DNA from: URNF01 sp045543675
Lineage (GTDB): Bacteria; Bacillota; Clostridia; Oscillospirales; Acutalibacteraceae
Reading direction: 5' to 3'
Assembly: GCA_045543675.1 (NCBI GenBank)
Contig: JAZPXM010000158.1
Span: 1 to 18,358, forward strand
DNA: 18,358 nucleotides
A program made the position numbers and the translations under genes. The notes under the pieces are model-generated. The model did not search any database and was not told the DNA's origin. It saw only the letters and a program-made list of their open reading frames with translations. Below, piece by piece: positions 7,726 to 15,098 of the stretch (its first letter is position 1; every line of letters starts with the position of its first letter).

Positions 7726-8628
7726 TTATTTGCCAATATCTATCCAGTCGCCTAAGCGACGTTCCCATTCAGGCGGCTCACACAAACGGAATCCACCACC
7801 ATGGAAAAAGGTATATTCGCCAAAGTAGATTTTTCCGTTCAGTTCGTATAAATCAATGCGCACGAAAGGCATTCCTTGTGACAACTTTGCTGCGATCTCC
7901 TTCATTTCTTCAAACATCTTAGGTTTTGCAATCGGTTTATCCGCATTAGGATGGATATTTACAATGTCCAAATGATTGAAATCCATATCAAAAAAGTCAA
8001 ATCGGCAGTCGGTGCTCCTGTCGGTGGCAACAAACATCACCTTCGGCGCGCCGTTAAAACAAAAAAACTTATAATCTTCAATACTCTTTTCAGGATTGCT
8101 TTTATCCGTCATCAACTGTTCCGCAAGTATACAAGGTTTTATACCTTTATATGGATACTCACGGCCTGCATAGAAAAAATCCCCTTGAAGGCTTAACGAT
8201 AAACTTTTCTTCAATTTTGTTAAATCTTCTTCGGTTAGCGCGGACTTGTTTTTGATAACTTTAGTACTTCCGGAATCGTGATTACATTTTAATACAAACT
8301 GTTCAGGTAACTTATCAAAATCAATATCATCAAAAGATTCCCACGCACCAAGTAAAGGAAACAGATGTCCTTTGCCCAACACAGCATCAATATGTTCACG
8401 AACAGCCAATTTATCCACTAATTTAGTGTATTCGGGGCGTCTGTTATTCACTTTGAGCCACTGTTGTTTTTCGTTAAATCCTTTCGGATTCTTAAAATGA
8501 ATAAACTTACCGGTAGTAGAAAAATAGAAAATTTGCAGATATAATTTATCGGGCAGAAAACACAATGCACGCATTATCTTTCCCCGCGTATTTCTGCTAA
8601 ATATTTTTCGTAAATCTAACATTGGCAT
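7726..8628 (-). CDS. TupA-like ATP-grasp protein
   Basis: A 300-residue protein matching the TupA-like ATP-grasp family. Visible landmarks are NPKGFNEKQQWLK (47-59), the glycine-containing nucleotide loop FVLKCNHDSGS (111-121), EDYKFFCFNG (184-193), and the metal/ATP-binding end VRIDLYELNGKIYFGEYTFF (256-275) followed by HGGG. TupA was named from teichuronopeptide synthesis in alkaliphilic Bacillus, where a peptide is joined to a uronic acid polymer; ATP-grasp proteins usually form carboxylate-amine bonds. The ATG at 8628 has AAGGAG 6 nt upstream. Its position right after MurF-like and Ddl-like ligases and downstream of a uronic acid pathway supports a role in acylating or amidating the glycan. 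No family member I can recall has firmly assigned chemistry, so the substrate remains open. Confidence 0.85.
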   Translation of the reverse strand: MPMLDLRKIFSRNTRGKIMRALCFLPDKLYLQIFYFSTTGKFIHFKNPKGFNEKQQWLKVNNRRPEYTKLVDKLAVREHIDAVLGKGHLFPLLGAWESFDDIDFDKLPEQFVLKCNHDSGSTKVIKNKSALTEEDLTKLKKSLSLSLQGDFFYAGREYPYKGIKPCILAEQLMTDKSNPEKSIEDYKFFCFNGAPKVMFVATDRSTDCRFDFFDMDFNHLDIVNIHPNADKPIAKPKMFEEMKEIAAKLSQGMPFVRIDLYELNGKIYFGEYTFFHGGGFRLCEPPEWERRLGDWIDIGK

Positions 8629-8648
8629 TACAATCTCCTTATGTTAAG

Positions 8649-9608
8649 TCAAGGAAAAACCGTGCTTTTTCTTTCCAGCCCTAACTCCACTATTTTTAAA
8701 ACCAGTTGTTCAAAACTGATACCGGCATATCTCGCTGAATCGGGGAATAAACTCATTTCGGTCATACCGGGCAGCGTGTTCACCTCGATCACCTTAGGGC
8801 CTTTTTCTTTGTCGACGATAAAATCAATTCGAGAAAGACCACAACAACCCAAAAGTTTATACAGTTTCACACCAATCCGGGTAACTTGTTCCTTTTCTTC
8901 GGTTGATAATGTTGAGGGGATGATATGACGGCATTTGCCTTGCGTATATTTGGCACCGAAATCATAAAATTCATTGTCGGTGGTAATTTCAATCTCCGGC
9001 AATACGGTCAATTCATCATTACCTAAAATGGGCAGTGTCACTTCAATACCACTCAGATATTCTTCTGCCAGCAGCATATCACCAAATGAAAAAATTTCTT
9101 CTATAGCACCTTCAAGTTTTTCTGCTTCTCTAACCATAACAACGCCGATACTCGATCCCTGACAGGGCGATTTGAGAACGACGGGCAGCCCCAGCGTCTC
9201 TAAAATGTGGTGCGCCATTTCTTCAAAGGCAACACCTTGCGATTTGTGAAACGCCAAAAATGCCGCGGTCGGAATATCGTGGAACGCCATCACCTGTTTG
9301 GTCAGCACCTTGTTCATACAAACAGCACTGGTTTCCAACTTGGGACCGGTATACGGGATGCCTGCGAGTTCGAGTGCACCTTGAATGTGACCATCTTCGC
9401 CGCCTGCACCATGCAGAGCCAAGTATGCAATGTCCGGTGCCTTCACAATAAGCGCCGCCAAATTATCCTTTTTGAGATCAAACAATTCAACATTTTGATA
9501 TCCTGCTCTGCGTAAGGCTTCATATACCGCCCAACCGCTTCTCAAGGATACCTCTCGCTCACTGGATACCCCACCGCAAACGACCGCCACTTTGATATCT
9601 TTATTCAT
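8649..9608 (-). CDS. D-alanine-D-alanine ligase homologue within the polysaccharide locus
   Basis: A 319-residue ATP-grasp ligase. The residues known from Escherichia coli DdlB appear conserved: SSEREVSL (15-22, E17 matches E15), ALHGAGGEDG (64-73), QGSSIGVV (150-157), FYDFGAKY (214-221), SRIDFI (259-264), EVNTLPGMTE (275-284). Y221 aligns with DdlB Y216, the residue replaced in VanA-type D-Ala-D-Lac ligases, so the predicted product is D-Ala-D-Ala. The start ATG 9608 follows GAGGAG by about 7 nt; the frame is open further upstream but without a better signal. It starts 11 nt after the MurF-like stop. It could be the housekeeping ddl, but its place between a divergent MurF-like gene and a TupA-like gene suggests a dedicated copy supplying D-Ala-D-Ala to a glycan ligase. 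Confidence 0.93.
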   Translation of the reverse strand: MNKDIKVAVVCGGVSSEREVSLRSGWAVYEALRRAGYQNVELFDLKKDNLAALIVKAPDIAYLALHGAGGEDGHIQGALELAGIPYTGPKLETSAVCMNKVLTKQVMAFHDIPTAAFLAFHKSQGVAFEEMAHHILETLGLPVVLKSPCQGSSIGVVMVREAEKLEGAIEEIFSFGDMLLAEEYLSGIEVTLPILGNDELTVLPEIEITTDNEFYDFGAKYTQGKCRHIIPSTLSTEEKEQVTRIGVKLYKLLGCCGLSRIDFIVDKEKGPKVIEVNTLPGMTEMSLFPDSARYAGISFEQLVLKIVELGLERKSTVFP

Positions 9609-9619
9609 ACAGTTGCTCC

Positions 9620-11152
9620 TCAATTTGTAGCCATTTTCAAGTGCCACTTAAAACGTGGCGGTACGCCTTTAAGGATTTGGTACACATACCCTGTCGTAAA
9701 AGTGGCAAGTAGTGAGCGATTCAAGCGACCGCTATGGCTGGATTTAAACAGAACCAAATCTCCGCGCTTAGCAAATTTCCGAATATTTGCATTCAGTTTC
9801 TTTCTGTTCTCACAAGGGATCACAATCAAATCGTCACGGAAAGTGGTTTTTGCCACCGCATCACAAATCTGCGGGCCAAACGCTAAAAACACTTTAAATT
9901 TTGATTGATTCACAATATCGGCAATTTCCAAATGGGTGGATTCGGAATAATCGCCTGTCTCTGCTATATCTCCAAGCACGGCAATGTATTTTCCCGTAAT
10001 CGGAATATTCTGGGCTGCATTGATAGCGGAACGCACCGATTTTGCTACCGCATTATAGCAGTCCGCATAAATGGTAATGCCGCGCGTTTTATAGGCATTT
10101 TGTCGAATTCCTTGCGTTCTGTAACTTTCAAGACCTTTGACGATACTCTCGTATGGCAGTCCGGCAACAACGCCTGCAGCAAATGCATACATTGCAGGAT
10201 ATACGTTATGTTTGCCAAAAGCATTTTTAAGATGAATTGCATACGCTGTACCGGTTACTTTCTCAATGATTTCGAACGAAAGACCGTCATAATCCACTAC
10301 AATTTTATCGGCAAAATAATCCGCATCTCTGTTTTTGGTTGAAACAAACACAACGTTTTTATTGGAAAACATACCTGCAGTGTTTTCGTCGTCCATACTG
10401 GTGATGCACACGCCGTCATCGGTCAAATAATCCGAAATACTACCGATTTCTTTGAGAATATTTTCCTCGCTGCCGTAATGCAAAATATGCGATTTGTCAA
10501 CCGGTGTAATGATAACGATATTTGGTTTTAATATCTTGGACATTTCGGTCAGCATGCCGGGAGTGTCTTCGCTACACTCCGCCACAAACACCTCGGACTT
10601 CGGTGGAATGTGCTGACACACATGGCCAATACTTTCAAGCAAATTCGCATTTCCGGCATCGCAAAGCGTATTCCGATTCTTTTTGAATACGGCATCCACC
10701 ATCTTTTTGGCAGTGGTTTTGCCGATACTGCCGGAAATGGCAATCGTATACAAAGAATCGTCGTATATCACACAACACATATCCGCATACACGGTGGCAG
10801 GTTTATCCACTACGATGCAAGGTAATTCATCAATTTGATGGTCGGTTACGCAAACGAGTGCACCTTCTGTCATTGCTTTTTTCATCGTTTGGTCGGTATC
10901 ATCATACAGCTGCACGCAAATACAATTCTTGGTAAACCGATCACCGTGCCGACAAATCTGCGATACGGTTTCACCGAGCTTGCCTTGAACATTTATATCA
11001 AACCGCTCAATGTCTAACCCGACCTTTTCACACAACTCACGCAGTGTGTAAAAAGCGTCTGGGTTCTTTTTTAGCTTTTTCTTGTAAGTCGCATTGCACA
11101 AACAACGTATAGCAGCCTTTGCTATTCTTTTCGGACTGAGTTTCATATCCAA
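9620..11152 (-). CDS. Divergent MurF-like Mur ligase
   Basis: About 510 residues, longer than typical MurF (about 450) because of an N-terminal extension of roughly 40 basic residues. The three-domain Mur ligase plan is visible: P-loop GSIGKTT (141-147), an acidic AECSED (191-196), PVDKSHILHYGSEENI (217-232) matching the MurF NIG..H..FGS region, GKHNVYPA (313-320), AVLGDIAETGDYSES.H (392-408) and VLFKSSHSGRLN (467-478). The MurF motif D-x-YNANP reads DCYNAVAK (364-371), so the Asn-Pro is lost. Mur ligases form acyl-phosphate then amide bonds; MurF adds D-Ala-D-Ala. The altered motifs and the locus imply a non-peptidoglycan acceptor, perhaps the uronic acid glycan. TTG 11152 has AAGGA 6 nt upstream; ATG 11146 is the alternative start (12 nt spacing). 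The ddl homologue follows 11 nt later. Confidence 0.87.
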   Translation of the reverse strand: MDMKLSPKRIAKAAIRCLCNATYKKKLKKNPDAFYTLRELCEKVGLDIERFDINVQGKLGETVSQICRHGDRFTKNCICVQLYDDTDQTMKKAMTEGALVCVTDHQIDELPCIVVDKPATVYADMCCVIYDDSLYTIAISGSIGKTTAKKMVDAVFKKNRNTLCDAGNANLLESIGHVCQHIPPKSEVFVAECSEDTPGMLTEMSKILKPNIVIITPVDKSHILHYGSEENILKEIGSISDYLTDDGVCITSMDDENTAGMFSNKNVVFVSTKNRDADYFADKIVVDYDGLSFEIIEKVTGTAYAIHLKNAFGKHNVYPAMYAFAAGVVAGLPYESIVKGLESYRTQGIRQNAYKTRGITIYADCYNAVAKSVRSAINAAQNIPITGKYIAVLGDIAETGDYSESTHLEIADIVNQSKFKVFLAFGPQICDAVAKTTFRDDLIVIPCENRKKLNANIRKFAKRGDLVLFKSSHSGRLNRSLLATFTTGYVYQILKGVPPRFKWHLKMATN

Positions 11153-11161
11153 CCATCTTCC

Positions 11162-12136
11162 TTACAAATTCTCTTTATACCATTCAATCGCCAACTTTAT
11201 GCCATCTTTGAAACTGTAATCCGGATCATAGCCGAGCAGACGGCGCGCTTTGGAAATATCCGCATTGGAGTGTTTAATATCGCCTTTACGGTCGGGACCG
11301 AAATGTGGTTCGATATCCACGTTTAGTGCTTTAGTAAGACCATAATAAATATCAATAAGATACTCTCTGCCGCCATAAGCAATGTTAAACGCTTCCCCGG
11401 CCGCATCGCGCGGTGCTAAACACGCTTTTAAGTTGGCTTCAATGACGTTATCCACATACGTAAAATCACGGCTTTGTTTACCATCGCCGTTGATGGTGGG
11501 GGTTTCCCCATTCATCAACTGTTTTAAGAATTTCGGGATAACTGCCGCGTATGCACCATCGGGATCTTGTCTGCGGCCAAACACATTAAAATAGCGCATA
11601 CCGTAGGTATCCAAACCATACAACTTCGTGTATAGTTTTGCCCATTCTTCGTCACAACGTTTTGTAAGCGCATAAGGAGACAGCAAGTTGCCCTCTCTCC
11701 CCTCGGTTTTGGGCAAGTTCGGCTCGTCGCCGTACACCGAAGAACTGGAAGCATATACAAACTTCTTGACACCCTTTTGACGGGCGGCTTCCAACATATT
11801 GAGCGTGCCTTCAATATTGTTTTTACAATAAAACAACGGCATTTCAATAGAACGCGGCACACTGCCCCACGCAGCTTGATTGAGTACGTAGTCAACACCT
11901 TCGCTCGCTTTCATACAGGTGTCAAGGTCTTTGATGTCACCCTTTATAAACGTGTATCGCGGATTGTCTGCAAACATATCTACATTCGCTTGCTTACCTG
12001 TGGACAGGTCATCCAGCGCGCGAACGGTATATCCCATATCCAATATCGCTTCACACAGGTTAGAGCCAATAAAACCGGCAGCACCTGTTACCAAGAAAAC
12101 GCTGTTTTCAGGAAATTTTAAATGTTTAAAGCCCAT
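11162..12136 (-). CDS. wbpP: UDP-N-acetylglucosamine 4-epimerase (WbpP/TviC type)
   Basis: A 324-residue extended SDR. It shows the NAD-binding TGAAGFIG (17-24), DDLSTGK (42-48), the YASSSSVYG stretch (128-136), and the catalytic Tyr155/Lys159 in SPYALTK. RYFNVFGRRQDPDGAYAAV (181-199) is a hallmark of WbpP/TviC epimerases. In HSNADIS, Ser290 falls where E. coli GalE has the bulky Tyr299; a small residue there allows N-acetylated UDP-sugars. It interconverts UDP-GlcNAc and UDP-GalNAc or, in Vi-antigen style, the uronic acid forms. The ATG at 12136 has AAGGGG 8 nt upstream. Together with the 6-dehydrogenase two genes upstream it predicts UDP-GalNAcA. The two genes are separated by the asparagine-synthase-like gene, which suggests that protein acts on the same sugar. 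Confidence 0.92.
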   Translation of the reverse strand: MGFKHLKFPENSVFLVTGAAGFIGSNLCEAILDMGYTVRALDDLSTGKQANVDMFADNPRYTFIKGDIKDLDTCMKASEGVDYVLNQAAWGSVPRSIEMPLFYCKNNIEGTLNMLEAARQKGVKKFVYASSSSVYGDEPNLPKTEGREGNLLSPYALTKRCDEEWAKLYTKLYGLDTYGMRYFNVFGRRQDPDGAYAAVIPKFLKQLMNGETPTINGDGKQSRDFTYVDNVIEANLKACLAPRDAAGEAFNIAYGGREYLIDIYYGLTKALNVDIEPHFGPDRKGDIKHSNADISKARRLLGYDPDYSFKDGIKLAIEWYKENL

Positions 12137-12150
12137 GACGGTTACCCCTT

Positions 12151-13755
12151 TTAGTGTTTAAATATGGTGCGATACTTGAAGTACAAATTTTCGAGCATAA
12201 TACGTCTCGAATGAAAATAGTTGTTTAAAACGTGAATGTTGGAATCGTATATATCCTTATTGGCGGTTTTAATGATATCATTATGCGCAATATCGGTTTT
12301 GCGTTTTTCTCGATCTAATGTCAGCATCAATTCCACCAATTTTCGGTTGTTAAACGGGAATGTAATTCGATGGCAAATATCCAGCGATTGTGTCACCATC
12401 ATACCCCAACTACTCATTCGTACTTCCCAGTAGTACATATCGGTGTGTTCATAGTTAAATTTGGGCTCGCACAAATTAAATTTTTTCATATATTCCGCAT
12501 AAATCTTATCCGATTTACGTAATAACAACGGAGATGCAAAATAGCGCGTTTGGAAAATGCTGAAATGACGTGCCGACAACTTTTCGGGGAACTTTGCGCC
12601 GTATTTTCTTTCAAAAAATACGCGCACAATCTCGGAAATCCACGATTTTATTTCGGTGTCAAAATAATTCCACCGGTACATACAGATATGTTTTCGGATT
12701 TCACTATCTTTCAATCCGCGGACATAGCCATAGGAATGTACAATAATAGCTTTTAAATCATCAAAATCTTCAATTTCGCTGTTTTGGGCAGGAATAGGAT
12801 AAATATCGTGTTTCAAACCAATCTTTTCACAGATCTCACGCGCAGCGTTGGAATCGGTGATTTCGGTGTCTTTTGATTGAAAACTAAAGAACTGTAAACC
12901 GTCATATAGCCCATTAGCACAAGCCAGCGTAGTTTTACTGTCTGTACCACCCGACAACGAAACTGCAGAATTGGGCCATTTTTTCTTGGCTAATTCAATG
13001 TTCTTATGCAAAACCTGATACGCCATTTCTATGCCTTCTTGGTATGCCTTGTCCCCATCGCGCATTTGAAGAGCGCGTGTCGGATAAAAACGCGTAATAG
13101 AAAACTGCTTATCCGCGTCACAGGTCAAATATACATTGGCACCGCTTCTTTTAAGTTCTTTAAAAGGTGACAAATCACCCGGCAAATAACGATTGCCGAT
13201 GTTATAAAACCGATTAGCAACCAGTTTTTCGACAAACGGATCTATTTTTAAACCATATATATCCGCCACCATTTGCGGATGCGAAGTGAAACAAACAACA
13301 CCGTTTACCGCACCGTAATACAGCGCTTTGATACCTGCACAATCTTGTACAGCGACTACCGTACCGTCCGCAAACACGAACAACACAAAAATGCCGGTCC
13401 ATTCATTGATACATTCAAAAAATGCCTCTTTAGACTCTGCATAAGCAGCAGACGCCTGTTTTAGCAGTTCTTGTTCTTCATACACACCGTTAAACGGGTT
13501 ATAAGCGTGTCCTACCAGCAGCAACTTGTTTCCATTGTTTTCAAAAACCATATAGTCCTGGTCTTTATGAATCATCGCTTTGTACGAAGCAACATCCAAA
13601 ACCGTCCACATATCATAAAACGGATATGCAAGCGTATCCAAAGCGGTATCTTCGGTAATCAAATACCCTCGTGAAAATAAGCATTCTTTATACTGCGGTT
13701 TTTCATTGAGAATCTGTTTAATGGTTTCGGCGTTACCTGTCACAGTTGATTTCAT
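12151..13755 (-). CDS. Asparagine-synthase-like protein lacking the glutaminase Cys
   Basis: A 534-residue protein. The C-terminal half is the adenylating PP-loop domain: AVSLSGGTDSKTTLA (264-278). The N-terminal third retains the Ntn-like AsnB scaffold (NPFNGVYEEQELL, 86-98; the QDCAGIKALYYG segment, 137-148; the CFTSHPQ segment), but the chain begins Met-Lys with no Cys at position 2, so glutamine hydrolysis at the usual site is not expected. AsnB-like proteins activate a carboxylate as acyl-AMP and attack it with ammonia or an amine; several polysaccharide-locus members are thought to amidate uronic acids. Here it lies between the 6-dehydrogenase and 4-epimerase genes, fitting amidation or amine coupling of GalNAcA. 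Loss of the Cys also occurs in beta-lactam synthetase, which uses an internal amine. The ATG 13755 has AAGGA 4 nt upstream. Confidence 0.87.
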   Translation of the reverse strand: MKSTVTGNAETIKQILNEKPQYKECLFSRGYLITEDTALDTLAYPFYDMWTVLDVASYKAMIHKDQDYMVFENNGNKLLLVGHAYNPFNGVYEEQELLKQASAAYAESKEAFFECINEWTGIFVLFVFADGTVVAVQDCAGIKALYYGAVNGVVCFTSHPQMVADIYGLKIDPFVEKLVANRFYNIGNRYLPGDLSPFKELKRSGANVYLTCDADKQFSITRFYPTRALQMRDGDKAYQEGIEMAYQVLHKNIELAKKKWPNSAVSLSGGTDSKTTLACANGLYDGLQFFSFQSKDTEITDSNAAREICEKIGLKHDIYPIPAQNSEIEDFDDLKAIIVHSYGYVRGLKDSEIRKHICMYRWNYFDTEIKSWISEIVRVFFERKYGAKFPEKLSARHFSIFQTRYFASPLLLRKSDKIYAEYMKKFNLCEPKFNYEHTDMYYWEVRMSSWGMMVTQSLDICHRITFPFNNRKLVELMLTLDREKRKTDIAHNDIIKTANKDIYDSNIHVLNNYFHSRRIMLENLYFKYRTIFKH

Positions 13756-13773
13756 AAAATCCTTCTTTCGAAC

Positions 13774-15093
13774 TTACAATCTCCAATAGTTATATCCTGC
13801 CGCTTCGTATTCTTTGCGGTCTAAGAGTCCTTTAATGTCTGCCAATACTTTCGTGCCGTTATCCCCCGCTTTGAACATCTTTTCAAAGTCAGTTTGGGTC
13901 AATTCTTTGAACTGCTCATGTGCGACCGCCAAGATAATCGCATCACAATCTTTAATGGCGGACATATCCACAAACTCCATACCGTACAGATGTTTTGCTT
14001 CTTCTGCATCTGCCGCAGGATCGGCTAACGATGCGGTAATGCCATATTCTTTCAGTTCATTATAAATGTCAATAATCTTTGTGTTGCGGGTATCAGGACA
14101 ATTCTCTTTGAAAGTAAAACCAAGAATTGCCACTTTGGCAGTTTTAATGGCAACGCCCGCTTTGATGAGATTCTTTACAACGCTCTCGGCAACATACTTA
14201 CCCATATCGTCATTAATACGACGTCCTGCCAAAATCACTTGGCTGTGGTAACCCATCTGTTCGGCTTTATAGGTCAAATAGTACGGGTCAACGCCGATAC
14301 AGTGACCACCGACAAGACCGGGATAGAATTTAAGAAAATTCCACTTTGTGCCTGCCGCTTTCAGCACAGATTGGGTATCAATGCCCATCTTGTTAAAGAT
14401 AATAGACAACTCATTCATAAACGCAATATTGATATCGCGCTGGCTGTTTTCGATAACCTTTGCCGCTTCAGCAACTTTGATGCTTTCCGCTCTATGTACG
14501 CCCGCTTCCACAACAAGTTCATACACTTTTGCAACACAATCCAGCGTCTCTTCGTCCATACCCGAAACAATTTTAACAATCGTTTCTAAACGATGCACCT
14601 TATCACCGGGATTGATACGCTCGGGAGAATAACCGATTTTGAAATCTACGCCACATTTAAGACCGGATTCCTTTTCCAAAATCGGCACGCACACGTCTTC
14701 GGTTACACCGGGGTATACGGTGGACTCAAACACAACCACCGAACCTTTAGTAAGATTTCTACCTAAAATGGTGGATGCACCCTCTACAGGGGTCAAATCC
14801 GGTGTGTGATCATCGTTAACAGGCGTCGGTACTGCTACGATATGAAATTTTGCTTCGCGTAATTTTGATTCATCAGCGGTGAATTCAACGGTTGTCTGTT
14901 TGATGGCTTCGTCGCCTACTTCATTGGTAGGATCGATGCCGGACTTATACAGATCAATTTTCTTGGCGTTTAAGTCAAAACCGACAACTTTGACTTTTTT
15001 AGCAAAAGCCACCGCAATCGGCATGCCAACGTAACCAAGACCTACAAGAGAAATTTTTTCTTCACCACTTACAATTCTTTCATATAAATTCAT
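13774..15093 (-). CDS. tviB: UDP-N-acetylhexosamine 6-dehydrogenase (TviB/WbpA type)
   Basis: A 439-residue nucleotide sugar dehydrogenase that oxidises C6 of a UDP-HexNAc to the carboxylate with two NAD+. It has GLGYVGMP (18-25), AVPTPV (87-92), FESTVYPG (122-129), YSPERINPGD (155-164), Lys206/Lys212 in IKVAEAAKVIENSQRDIN, and the catalytic Cys265 in GLVGGHCIGVDPYYLTYKA (259-277). That last segment with HSQVILAGRRIND is typical of TviB/WbpA/WbpO enzymes rather than plain UDP-glucose dehydrogenase. The start is ATG 15093, with GAGGAG 8 nt upstream; the frame is open 25 codons further up, but that overlaps the previous gene and lacks a ribosome binding site. It starts 5 nt after the GT4 stop. 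The symbol denotes the family; GlcNAc versus GalNAc specificity is not decided by motifs alone. Confidence 0.93.
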   Translation of the reverse strand: MNLYERIVSGEEKISLVGLGYVGMPIAVAFAKKVKVVGFDLNAKKIDLYKSGIDPTNEVGDEAIKQTTVEFTADESKLREAKFHIVAVPTPVNDDHTPDLTPVEGASTILGRNLTKGSVVVFESTVYPGVTEDVCVPILEKESGLKCGVDFKIGYSPERINPGDKVHRLETIVKIVSGMDEETLDCVAKVYELVVEAGVHRAESIKVAEAAKVIENSQRDINIAFMNELSIIFNKMGIDTQSVLKAAGTKWNFLKFYPGLVGGHCIGVDPYYLTYKAEQMGYHSQVILAGRRINDDMGKYVAESVVKNLIKAGVAIKTAKVAILGFTFKENCPDTRNTKIIDIYNELKEYGITASLADPAADAEEAKHLYGMEFVDMSAIKDCDAIILAVAHEQFKELTQTDFEKMFKAGDNGTKVLADIKGLLDRKEYEAAGYNYWRL

Positions 15094-15098
15094 TTCAT

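Noticed and set aside
9905..10342. 145-codon plus-strand open frame opposite the MurF-like gene
   Set aside because: Antisense to the P-loop ligase frame, with no motif and no neighbours on that strand.
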